Below the pieces are notes generated by a model. The model did not search any database, was not told the origin of the DNA, and saw nothing but the letters and a program-made list of their open reading frames with translations. From positions 1-8,865 of the forward strand of contig CANJZR010000129.1 in the NCBI GenBank assembly GCA_947479075.1: 8,865 nt of DNA. The letters are read 5' to 3'. A program made the translations under genes and the position numbers. This document shows positions 1-6,755 of the stretch, piece after piece (position 1 is the stretch's first letter; each line of letters begins with the position of its first letter). Source of the DNA: Planctomycetaceae bacterium (GTDB taxonomy: Bacteria; Planctomycetota; Planctomycetia; Planctomycetales; Planctomycetaceae).

Positions 1-31
1 AGGCGACCAGAATCGAATATCGAGTTGACAT
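1..31 (-). CDS. 5' end of an unidentified protein, running off the left edge
   Basis: On the minus strand an ATG at 31 is preceded by GGAGG (41 to 37) with a 5-base spacer, the strongest ribosome binding site on this strand of the window. The ten visible codons read MSTRYSILVA and stay open to the window edge. It lies 80 bases downstream of the lipoprotein stop in the same direction, so it may be the third gene of the secretin operon or a separate unit. An in-frame ATG at 73 would add 14 residues but has poorly spaced SD-like bases. Ten residues are too few to assign a family or function. Confidence 0.4.
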   Translation of the reverse strand, partial: MSTRYSILVA

Positions 32-36
32 GTTCG

Positions 37-41
37 CCTCC
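37..41 (-). promoter_or_regulatory. Ribosome binding site of the left-edge gene
   Basis: GGAGG on the minus strand, 5 bases before the ATG at 31. It lies in a 10-base palindrome, CCTCCGGAGG (37-46), so the site could partly self-pair. It favours the ATG at 31 over the in-frame ATG at 73. Confidence 0.45.
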
Positions 42-111
42 GGAGGTGGAGAGTTCCGCGTCTCTCTCCCCATTACCTCTTTAGTATATCAGTCGTGACC
101 AGTCGTGGGGA

Positions 112-1065
112 TTATTCCGTGTCAAAATCTTCAAGTGGATGGCGGCGTGTTACGGAGGATTTGACGGTCGATCCTCGTGAATCAGCTCGATCCGAGGTCG
201 AAATGTCACTCGGCCCGGCTTCCTCGTTCTCGCTCCGGGAGGATACAGGACGGGAAATCGGCTTCAGCCCCAACGACGATAGCTCTGACAATTTCTCCGG
301 TGGCTCAGTTTTCGCCTTCCGCGAGGCCTCCCCTGATGCACGACGCAGGGAGTTCATCAGATTCTCGGTCTGGCGCACTTCATCTCGAGGTGGTGCCATT
401 GAGATTCCAGGTGTTTTAGAAGGCTGCAATGAACTTTCGGCGGTCTTGGCAGAGTTCGCAATTTCCGTGAAGTCGGCTGTCGTGATCCCCTGCCCCGCGT
501 GCGATGACTCTGCATGTGAAACGGTCAACACCGATTCACCAGCGTTCTTCTTCTTTTCACCTGCATGACCAGCGAGTGCCACGGTCGCCATGCGCGAGTA
601 GACCGGAGGTCCGCCTTCGGGAGTCAACCGCACTCGCAGAGTGCAGGCAGCTGCATCCAAACCCTTACGGGTGTATGGAATGAAGATCTGGTACGACGGT
701 CCCAGGCTGGAGGGCTTGAGGAATGTGTTCCAGGCGTCTGCCGTAAAGTCGAACTGATGGATCGGCAGCGAGGTGTCCCCGTTCACCCCCTTGTCATCGA
801 AGACATAAACGCGGACATCTCCGTGGACCTTCACGGGCTCCTTGTAGCCGCTGGCAAAGCACAGGATCTGGCCACCGAAGCCCCGCGCCGGTGCGTTGTC
901 GACGCCTCGTCCTTCGGCAGGCTCCCACACGCAGAGCACTTCCATCACCGGGTGACGGCTATCTGCTTCGAGGTAGTGAAACTTCGAGAAGAACGGAACT
1001 GACTGGCATCCGCACAACACGATCAGGCAGAGAACCAGCCCCAGACTCGCAAGTGATCGATGCAT
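112..1065 (-). CDS. Putative secretin-linked lipoprotein of unknown function
   Basis: A 317-residue predicted lipoprotein. Residues 1-19 form a type II signal peptide: short basic start (MHR), hydrophobic stretch, then lipobox LCGC with the lipidated cysteine at C20. After cleavage it should be anchored to a membrane facing the periplasm. Residues about 28-166 form a compact, probably beta-rich domain with motifs such as ARGFGGQILCF (60-70) and VRVYVFDDKGV (84-94). Residues about 167-317 are Ser/Glu/Lys/Arg-rich low complexity and probably disordered. It starts 60 bases downstream of the secretin stop on the same strand with no evident terminator between them, so the two are probably co-transcribed. 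No SD motif precedes the ATG. I do not recognise the family. A secretin-assisting (pilotin-like or structural) lipoprotein is an inference from position only; it lacks an evident classical pilotin sequence. Confidence 0.85.
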   Translation of the reverse strand: MHRSLASLGLVLCLIVLCGCQSVPFFSKFHYLEADSRHPVMEVLCVWEPAEGRGVDNAPARGFGGQILCFASGYKEPVKVHGDVRVYVFDDKGVNGDTSLPIHQFDFTADAWNTFLKPSSLGPSYQIFIPYTRKGLDAAACTLRVRLTPEGGPPVYSRMATVALAGHAGEKKKNAGESVLTVSHAESSHAGQGITTADFTEIANSAKTAESSLQPSKTPGISMAPPRDEVRQTENLMNSLRRASGEASRKAKTEPPEKLSELSSLGLKPISRPVSSRSENEEAGPSDISTSDRADSRGSTVKSSVTRRHPLEDFDTE

Positions 1066-1125
1066 GATGGCGTTCAGATTTAAAGAGGAGGAATCGAAGT
1101 GGGAAAGTGCTCCACGACAGACAGA

Positions 1126-4100
1126 TCAGCGGGTTGAACGAAAACTCTTCTTGAAGAATGGTTTCGCTTTGGATTTGATCTTCGTGTTGGCAGGAGCTTC
1201 CTGCTGGTCATACTTCATCTGCTGAATCGGCTGGGGAGCACTCTCCACTCCGTCAGGTTCTGGAGTTGGGGAAGACGGTGTTTCTCCAGTCGGCGGAGAA
1301 ATCTCCTGAGGCAGGATGTTCGCTTCCCAACCCGGAGGGGGCACCGAACCTGGCTCCATCGGGACACCGAACAGTGGTCCGTGAATCAGCTCCGCTTCGT
1401 CTTCGAAGTAGTGAATCCGTTGAGCTTCCACCTTCTTGATCTCTTCCGAATCCTGATCGCAGCGGATCACACGCGGAGTCAGAAATATCAAGAGTTCGGT
1501 TCGATAGTGAGAGTTCGAGTCGTAACGGAACAGCTGCCCCACGATGGGAACATCACCCAGCCAGGGAACCTTGCGTTCAATGGACTCATCGGTGTTGGTG
1601 ATCATCCCGCCCACGACGATGGTCTGGCCGTCCGGGACCTTGACGGTCGTGTTCGCAGTAGTGATGTCTTTCACGGGCGAAGTCACCTCTCCCCCGTTGG
1701 AGTCGGTCAGAACAGTCACGCCTTCACCGGTGTAGCGGCTCTTCTCGGCGGCGACTTCCATGACCACCTGGCCCTCGTTGCTGATGCGAGGAGTCACGGT
1801 CAGGATGATACCCGCGTTGTCACGCAGGATGGTGGGAACCACATTGCCGTTGATGCCGATGGTCGCTCCATCAGTGACGGGAACGACTTGACCGACCTGG
1901 ATCTCCGCGACCTGGTTATCGAGCACGGTCACCGAAGGACGACTCAGGATGCGGACGTTACGGCGGGCGGACAAGGCTCGTACCAGAACGTTGACTGAAT
2001 CAGAACTGGCCGACAGAACCAGCCCGCCGTAGCCCAACTCGCTGTTTGTCCGGCCGAGTGAGAAGTTGCTCAAGCCCTGTGACCCGACCTTGCCCGGATT
2101 GCCGACCGAAGTATTGTTGCCAAGTGGCAAGTTGTTGAATGGAAAGCCGGGTGCTCCGCCCTGAGAAAGAACCTGTGTCGAGGTCGTCTGGACACCGTTG
2201 GGCGAGGTGTTCGTCTGAGGAATCGTCAGAAGCTCAGTGATCGTGCTGCGATCGAACAGGATGGAATCCTGAAACCCGAGTTCGACACCGAACTCGTCAT
2301 TGTTATCCAGAGTGACTTCCACCAGCAAAGCCTGGATCGCGACCTGTTGCGGCTCACGATCCAGCTGGCTGGCCAGTTCCATGATGTTGTCGAAATACCG
2401 CGGGGTCGCACTGACAATCAAGCTGTTCGTGCGGGCCTCTGGGGTGATGATCACTTCCTGATCGATGATTTGAGAAGTGCTGACACGGCTGGGATCAATC
2501 TGAGCCAGGTCTCGTTGTGATTGCAGAAACTGATTCAGTGCCGCAGCCACTTCGGTCGCGGGATTGTTCCTGAGACGGATCACAGTCGTCTTGCGATTGA
2601 GCGAGTCGTTGTCATCCAGACGCAACAGAATCGCCTCCACGATCCGCAGAGCGTCGCCTCCACCAATCGCCACGACGCTGTTGGTGCGGCCATCGGTCGA
2701 GAACTTCAACGGAACGAGGTTGCTTCCGGTATCGGATGTCCCCGCCAGTTGAACCCCGACACCGCCCTGCTGCGTGCTGGTGTTCGTGTTCTCGGAGAAC
2801 AACGTTTCGAGCAAGGAGACCGCATCGGTCGCATCGGCATTCTTCAGTGGAAAGACCTTGATCTCAGCCACCGCGGAGCTGGGCATGTCGAGGACACGAA
2901 CGAGTTCCTCAATCAGAATCAGACTCTGCTTGGGAGCAGTCACCAACAGGCTGTTCGTGCGGGCGTCGGCGTTGATCCGAACATCGGAGAGGAGCCCGGA
3001 GCGAACCAGTTCCTTGGTACTCTCGTCATGGGCGAGGAACTCGAGGACGACCGATTTGGTTTCTCGCAGTTGCTGGCTGTTCTGTCCTGTTGCACCGGCC
3101 GTAGCCCCCGTGCCACCCGTCGCATTGGTGGGGCTGGAGATCACGCTTTGCACGGCCTGCTGCAGGAACTGGGCCAGCTCCTCGGCGTTCGCACTCTTGA
3201 GCTTGATGATCTTGGCCCGCGAGATCGATCCTGCCTCATCGCGATCGATCCGCTTGATGAGGGACTTGACCTCTTCCATGTCACGGGGCTGAGCCTGGAC
3301 GATGACAGAGTTCGTGCGTGTATCGGCCGACACGCGAATTCGCGTCGAGAGTCCGGGTCGCAGCGTCGCGTCGTTGGGGTAGAATCCTTCGATCGTCGTC
3401 ACGACTTGTGAAGCGATCGCGTGTTCGAGCGGAAACACCTCGACATGGTGCTGCGGATCGACCTGCTGGTCGAGTTCTTTCGTCAGTTCCAGCACGGACT
3501 CCAGTGCATTACCAGGCGCCAGGATCAGCACGGCGTTGGGAGTCACGACAGGGATGACCGCGATCTGGGCTTCACTCTTCTGAGCGGTTCCCGTTCGCAA
3601 GGAAACCATCCGCTCGTAGACCTGAGTCAGCAACGCGGCGAGCGATTGTGAGTCGACATGCTCCAGACGGCGGAGGTGAATCTCTGGAGTGCTTCCCTCA
3701 GCCATCTGCTCGATCGTGCGGATGACTTTCATCACCGCTTCGACATCTTTCTCGTTCCCTCGCAGGATCAGCAGATCCAGATCAGGCATCGATTCGAGAG
3801 AGACATCGCCCTTGAGAGTATCGAGGAGAGCCGGCAACCGATCCTGTGCGGACTTGTTGCCTGGCTCTTCCTCGCTCATCGCCCCCGGTTGAGGCTCTTC
3901 GGCCTCCGACGTGGATTGACGGTTCTTGGGGAAGAGTTCTTCAGTGGCTCCATCTTCGGGAGCTTCTTCAGGGGGGCTGGCCTGGGCGAGAGCCTCGCGG
4001 CGGCGATTCTTCCGAGCGCCAGGATCCTGCTCTCGCCCGGCGATCAGCTGAGACAGCTGTGGTTGCAACTTCTCCGCGACAGCTGCCGTGTGACCGGCTA

Positions 4101-5106
4101 CCAGTTCCTGTTTCTGCCCCTTGGTCCAGGCGGCCTTGTCGAGCATCCGGATCAGATTCTCCAGATGAGCGACCCGCTCTTCGCCAGCAGTCAGGATCAG
4201 TTCGTTACGATCCGCGTCAATCTCGACCGTAAAGTGTGGCTCGACCTGGCGGCCCGCAGATTTGGAATCCTGAGTCTGAGGATGTGATACGACAAAAGCG
4301 GGAAGTCCATGTGGCCCGGCATCGGCCAGTTTGGAGCGAGTTCCGAAGGCTCTGTGAATCTGCTTGGCAATCTCCGTGGCACGTCGCTTGGTCGGTGTGA
4401 TCGTCACCGAAGTCGTTGCCGGTGTGACCACAGCGTTCACCGAGGCTTCTGCTTCTCCCGCGGTGGCGTCCGGTTCGACATGCTGAGCCTGTGCGACGTG
4501 CTGGTCACGTTTATTGCGCGGTGTGTGAGCGGTCCGCGAGCTTGGCACTGCTCCGAGTCTTTGAGGCGATGCCTGCTGTTCGTTGTGATCCGCAACTTCG
4601 ATGTCCGAAGAATTCCCGTCTGCGATCTCAGACTGGTCGCCACGAGCTGCAAGTGATTTACGAGGCTCTCCGACAACGGGCCGTTCATAGTCGACGTGGG
4701 CCTGCTGGACTTCGAGAACGGTGAGGAATTTCCCCTTCTCCAGAATTCGGTAGCCGAGCTTCTCCAGATCGCGATTCAAAATCCGGACAGCTTCGGTCCG
4801 CGTATGTTTGTGCCAGTCATGGCGGCTGAAACGGCCCTGGGGGACAGCATGCATGACGAGCGTCGAATGAGACGAGTCAGCGAGCTTGTGGAGTACGTCT
4901 TCCCAGGGAGTGGACAGGTGATTCAGCGAGACCACGACATCGGGCTTGGCCGACTGTTTCCCCGTTTGAACGGGTTGTACGTCTTCGACTTCGTCAGGCG
5001 GACTAGCCAGCGCGCTCCAATCGAACGCAGGGGCCAGCAAGGCAGCGGCGAGTGTGCCGGCCAGTGACCACGCATGGCGACGAATAAATCCGGGGCGACC
5101 AGACAT
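1126..5106 (-). CDS. Giant GspD/PulD-like secretin (type II/IV secretion outer-membrane channel)
   Basis: A predicted 1326-residue secretin, about twice the usual length of GspD. Secretins form multimeric gated channels in the outer membrane. Counting from the ATG at 5106: signal peptide 1-34 (cleavage after ALA); N0/STN-like domain about 57-134; low-complexity linker 139-224; N1-type module about 231-325; a probable second module with a charged insertion, about 338-468; further modules near 474-550, 554-624, 631-742, 747-833 and 839-919; secretin core 921-1215, with VPDGQTIVVGGM (1157-1168) and the hallmark VPWLGDVPIVGQLF (1180-1193). A Pro-rich segment and a basic end (KPFFKKSFRSTR) follow. 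The ATG is chosen because it gives a normal signal peptide; an in-frame GTG at 5169 would add 21 residues before it. Neither has an SD. No gsp or pil partner genes are in view, so the type of secretion system is not decided. Confidence 0.93.
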   Translation of the reverse strand: MSGRPGFIRRHAWSLAGTLAAALLAPAFDWSALASPPDEVEDVQPVQTGKQSAKPDVVVSLNHLSTPWEDVLHKLADSSHSTLVMHAVPQGRFSRHDWHKHTRTEAVRILNRDLEKLGYRILEKGKFLTVLEVQQAHVDYERPVVGEPRKSLAARGDQSEIADGNSSDIEVADHNEQQASPQRLGAVPSSRTAHTPRNKRDQHVAQAQHVEPDATAGEAEASVNAVVTPATTSVTITPTKRRATEIAKQIHRAFGTRSKLADAGPHGLPAFVVSHPQTQDSKSAGRQVEPHFTVEIDADRNELILTAGEERVAHLENLIRMLDKAAWTKGQKQELVAGHTAAVAEKLQPQLSQLIAGREQDPGARKNRRREALAQASPPEEAPEDGATEELFPKNRQSTSEAEEPQPGAMSEEEPGNKSAQDRLPALLDTLKGDVSLESMPDLDLLILRGNEKDVEAVMKVIRTIEQMAEGSTPEIHLRRLEHVDSQSLAALLTQVYERMVSLRTGTAQKSEAQIAVIPVVTPNAVLILAPGNALESVLELTKELDQQVDPQHHVEVFPLEHAIASQVVTTIEGFYPNDATLRPGLSTRIRVSADTRTNSVIVQAQPRDMEEVKSLIKRIDRDEAGSISRAKIIKLKSANAEELAQFLQQAVQSVISSPTNATGGTGATAGATGQNSQQLRETKSVVLEFLAHDESTKELVRSGLLSDVRINADARTNSLLVTAPKQSLILIEELVRVLDMPSSAVAEIKVFPLKNADATDAVSLLETLFSENTNTSTQQGGVGVQLAGTSDTGSNLVPLKFSTDGRTNSVVAIGGGDALRIVEAILLRLDDNDSLNRKTTVIRLRNNPATEVAAALNQFLQSQRDLAQIDPSRVSTSQIIDQEVIITPEARTNSLIVSATPRYFDNIMELASQLDREPQQVAIQALLVEVTLDNNDEFGVELGFQDSILFDRSTITELLTIPQTNTSPNGVQTTSTQVLSQGGAPGFPFNNLPLGNNTSVGNPGKVGSQGLSNFSLGRTNSELGYGGLVLSASSDSVNVLVRALSARRNVRILSRPSVTVLDNQVAEIQVGQVVPVTDGATIGINGNVVPTILRDNAGIILTVTPRISNEGQVVMEVAAEKSRYTGEGVTVLTDSNGGEVTSPVKDITTANTTVKVPDGQTIVVGGMITNTDESIERKVPWLGDVPIVGQLFRYDSNSHYRTELLIFLTPRVIRCDQDSEEIKKVEAQRIHYFEDEAELIHGPLFGVPMEPGSVPPPGWEANILPQEISPPTGETPSSPTPEPDGVESAPQPIQQMKYDQQEAPANTKIKSKAKPFFKKSFRSTR
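2422..3318 (-). repeat. Tandem N1-type modules in the secretin marked by RTNS
   Basis: Four successive secretin N-modules carry the same D/E-x-RTNS-(V/L)-hydrophobic strand: RTNS codons at 3307-3318, 2950-2961, 2677-2688 and 2422-2433. Spacing is 119, 91 and 85 residues. DNA identity is highest between copies 2 and 4, which share the 15-mer GCTGTTCGTGCGGGC (plus strand) at 2950-2964 and 2422-2436. The same signature is known in the secretin_N family, so this is repeated domain structure rather than a recent DNA duplication. A fifth RTNS (2041-2052) lies in the core near a strand of different context. Confidence 0.75.
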
Positions 5107-5228
5107 GAGGAGAACCACTTTTCGGTTGAGGATGGCTGTGTTCCGCGCCTCAAGCGAATCGGCAACCACTTGAGTCGAACCAGCCGGTCCCCCCGGAAGC
5201 TGGAAAACTCGCGCATTACCGCACGCTT

Positions 5229-5338
5229 AGAATGATTTATCGGCAAAGTCGCTCCAGATTGTGCAGTCTTTCACTGTCCTGTTCGGCAAAACGCACAAAG
5301 ACATTAACCACATTACCCAGAATGACTTACGGCACAAA
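5229..5338. repeat. Imperfect direct repeat pair in the divergent region
   Basis: AGAATGATTTATCGGCAAA at 5229-5247 recurs as AGAATGACTTACGGCACAAA at 5319-5338, differing by one substitution and two single-base indels. A third partial copy, TTCGGCAAAA (5282-5291), falls between them, so the CGGCA cores recur about every 43-46 bases. Repeats of this type in a divergent promoter region are candidate regulator-binding sites. Confidence 0.45.
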
Positions 5339-5395
5339 AACACCACTAAAATGAGCAAAAGACGTTCGTAAACACCACTTTCAAACCGGTGTTTT
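5337..5395. promoter_or_regulatory. Candidate operator: AAACACC direct repeats with inverted GGTGTTT
   Basis: AAACACCACT occurs at 5338-5347 and again at 5370-5379, 32 bases apart, about three helical turns. The inverse complement GGTGTTT lies at 5388-5394, making AAACACC-N11-GGTGTTT (5370-5394). The first copy extends to AAAACACC and the inverted copy to GGTGTTTT. The arrangement fits a dimeric regulator site; a terminator is unlikely because no gene ends nearby. Confidence 0.45.
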
Positions 5396-5493
5396 ATGAT
5401 GAGTTGTTCATGAAAACGAATTCCACCAACATGTCTCCGGGGAATTGCGTATCTCCTCTATAACAATGGCGATGAGACCGGTCAGAGTGTCTC

Positions 5494-5498
5494 GGGAG
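5494..5498 (+). promoter_or_regulatory. Ribosome binding site deciding the sigma factor start
   Basis: GGGAG six bases before the ATG at 5505. The earlier in-frame starts (TTG 5445, ATG 5466, ATG 5472) and the later ATG at 5529 have no comparable site, so 5505 is preferred. Confidence 0.5.
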
Positions 5499-5504
5499 CC
5501 GGAC

Positions 5505-6122
5505 ATGACGACGAATCAGCGGCGAACAATGGTCTCAGACGATTCTGCTGTCTACGAGGACGACCGGGCGGGTGACGCCCGACTGGTCGAAGAAACCCGT
5601 CGAGGGCGACGAGATTCGTTTGGGACTTTGGTCAAGCGATACGAACGCCGACTGCTCAGCGTCATCGGTCGGTTCATTCGAGATGCAGATGTCGCCGAAG
5701 ATCTCGCCCAGGAGACCTTCCTGCGTGTCTACGAACGAATCGATCAGTTTGACCCCTCTCGCCGATTCGCACCGTGGTTGTTCCAGATCGGAGTCAATCT
5801 CTCGCTTGACTACCACCGTCGCCAGAAGCGACGGAGAAAAGTCTGGTCGTTCTTCTTCTCAGACCATCCGGGAGAGCGTTACCCCGATCCCGCCTCTGCA
5901 GATCCTCGCACCAGCCAGGAACTTCACGAGGAGATTCGCAGCGTGGTCAATGAGATCTCCGAACAGTTTCGCACGGTCCTGGTCCTGCGTGATCTGGAAG
6001 GGTTCTCCACCAGCGAGATTGCTGCCATCCTTGACCGCAAGGAAGCCACAATCCGCTGGCGACTGGCCGAAGCCCGTCTACGATTTCAGGAAGCCTGGAC
6101 TCGAAGGCAGGCCAAGAAGTGA
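5505..6122 (+). CDS. ECF-family RNA polymerase sigma-70 factor
   Basis: A 205-residue extracytoplasmic-function sigma factor with the two expected domains. Region 2 spans about 37-108 and includes DLAQETFLRVYERIDQFDP (66-84), the core-binding and -10-recognition part. Region 4 spans about 143-197 with the helix-turn-helix GFSTSEIAAILDRKEATIRW (166-185) for -35 recognition. A basic, Phe-rich linker (107-120, RKVWSFFFSD) joins them. It would direct RNA polymerase to a small regulon when released from its anti-sigma partner. The start at 5505 follows GGGAG; in-frame TTG 5445 or ATG 5466 would add 20 or 13 residues. The gene is divergent from the secretin and 116 bases upstream of the putative anti-sigma gene. 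The ECF subgroup cannot be assigned by eye. Confidence 0.93.
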   Translation: MTTNQRRTMVSDDSAVYEDDRAGDARLVEETRRGRRDSFGTLVKRYERRLLSVIGRFIRDADVAEDLAQETFLRVYERIDQFDPSRRFAPWLFQIGVNLSLDYHRRQKRRRKVWSFFFSDHPGERYPDPASADPRTSQELHEEIRSVVNEISEQFRTVLVLRDLEGFSTSEIAAILDRKEATIRWRLAEARLRFQEAWTRRQAKK

Positions 6123-6238
6123 CTCTCAGGTTTACTCGCCACGATTTTCCGCCACTTCGCTGACGCGTCCCCCCCCAACACCACGACACACAGCTGACTG
6201 ATTTCTGCCACTCTCGGACATCACACTGGTAACCTCGA

Positions 6239-6658
6239 ATGAACTGTGACGAAGTAAAACTCGAACTGGCACTGTGGGTCGGGAATGATCTCGATGATCC
6301 CACACGCATCGAGGAGCTTCGCCGCCACGTCGCCACCTGCCCTCAGTGCCGCTCACAAGCCAAGTCGCTGCAAGCCTCGATGGGGGTTCTGGGATCGATC
6401 GACTCCAATCCCACGTTCGATCTGCAAGACAGCTTGTGGCCCGAGCTGAATGCCCGTATTGATTATCTGGAAAAGGCTCCGCGAAATCCCACTGCCTACG
6501 GCAAGTGGGCGATCCTGCTGGCCTGTGGGGCTGGACTCGGTCTGGGTCTCTGGACCATGTCGAACCGCCCTGCTCCGCCGAGCGAGCCACCGAAGACCGT
6601 GATTCAACCGGCCCCTGAAACTCCGACTCCGTATCGCTCCAGTTCGCAGCATCCCTAG
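6239..6658 (+). CDS. Putative membrane-bound zinc anti-sigma factor
   Basis: A 139-residue protein fitting the zf-HC2/ZAS anti-sigma pattern. MNCDEV supplies C3, and RRHVATCPQC supplies H30, C34 and C37, the HxxxCxxC zinc motif. This N-terminal part (1-50) would sit in the cytoplasm and sequester the sigma factor encoded just upstream. A single hydrophobic helix (about 89-107, rich in Gly/Leu) is followed by a Pro/Ser/Thr-rich tail of about 32 residues, probably outside the cytoplasmic membrane. Sigma and anti-sigma genes are often overlapping; here 116 bases separate them, with no gene and an 8-C run at 6169-6176. The start ATG lacks a clear SD. The tail is too short to be a substantial sensor domain, so signal input may need another protein. 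The pairing with the upstream sigma is inferred from order and motif. Confidence 0.85.
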   Translation: MNCDEVKLELALWVGNDLDDPTRIEELRRHVATCPQCRSQAKSLQASMGVLGSIDSNPTFDLQDSLWPELNARIDYLEKAPRNPTAYGKWAILLACGAGLGLGLWTMSNRPAPPSEPPKTVIQPAPETPTPYRSSSQHP

Positions 6659-6704
6659 CCTACCGTTCAGCCAGCGATGCCCATGTCATGGCTTCCTTGA
6701 ACCC

Positions 6705-6750
6705 CACACAAGGGTGTGTTAGACCACTCGTCTGATACACACTCAAGGGG
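6705..6750 (+). promoter_or_regulatory. Alternative hairpins and ribosome binding site before the DUF2007 gene
   Basis: GTGTGT (6714-6719) can pair with ACACAC (6737-6742), extended by AGAC (6721-6724) with GTCT (6730-6733). It can instead pair as GTGTG with CACAC at 6705-6709 over a 4-base loop. The downstream hairpin ends three bases before AAGGGG (6745-6750), the ribosome binding site 5 bases from the ATG at 6756. There is no U-run, so a simple intrinsic terminator is unlikely. A translational switch is possible but unproven. Confidence 0.4.
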
Positions 6751-6755
6751 CAGCC

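Larger units (their letters stand above)
5107..5504. promoter_or_regulatory. Divergent intergenic control region between secretin and ECF sigma genes
   Basis: These 398 bases hold no supported gene and must contain the promoters for both directions. The stretch 5281-5430 is visibly AT-richer than the flanking genes. It contains an imperfect 90-base-apart direct repeat (5229 and 5319), a near-perfect 9-base tandem repeat (CATTAACCA then CATTACCCA, 5302-5319), and an AAACACC cluster with an inverted partner (5337-5395). A TATAAC at 5459-5464 could be a -10 element for the sigma gene, but no convincing -35 sits at the right distance. I could not identify a standard ECF (GGAAC/GTC) or sigma-54 promoter. 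Confidence 0.6.

Noticed and set aside
37..46. CCTCCGGAGG palindrome as a terminator after the lipoprotein gene
   Set aside because: A ten-base palindrome without loop or U-run is not a terminator; it is better explained as containing the SD of the left-edge gene.
95..1002. Plus-strand open frames opposite the lipoprotein
   Set aside because: The minus-strand frame has a signal peptide, lipobox and operon position; the plus-strand frames show low-complexity shadow composition.
1082..1101. AAAGAGGAGG followed by GTG on the plus strand, a possible antisense small gene
   Set aside because: The frame stops after about 12 codons. On the transcribed minus strand the same bases read as CCTCC, which is not a ribosome binding site.
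2521..3411. Long open frame on the plus strand (296 codons) opposite the secretin
   Set aside because: It mirrors the codons of a well-supported secretin region, has no recognisable domain, and is the kind of antisense frame expected in GC-rich genes.
5180..5203. Hairpin CCAGCCGG / CCGG-AAG-CTGG in the secretin leader
   Set aside because: The stem has a 3-base bulge, includes the self-complementary CCGG, and lies inside the possible GTG-extended frame; there is no supporting signal.
6169..6176. Run of eight C between sigma and anti-sigma genes as a phase-variable tract
   Set aside because: It is intergenic, single and short, and no promoter spacing that it would alter could be identified. 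It may be worth checking as a sequencing-prone site only.
5572..6201. Second plus-strand frame over the sigma factor gene
   Set aside because: Ser/Arg/Pro-rich shadow of the ECF sigma gene, which has clear region 2 and region 4 motifs in its own frame.
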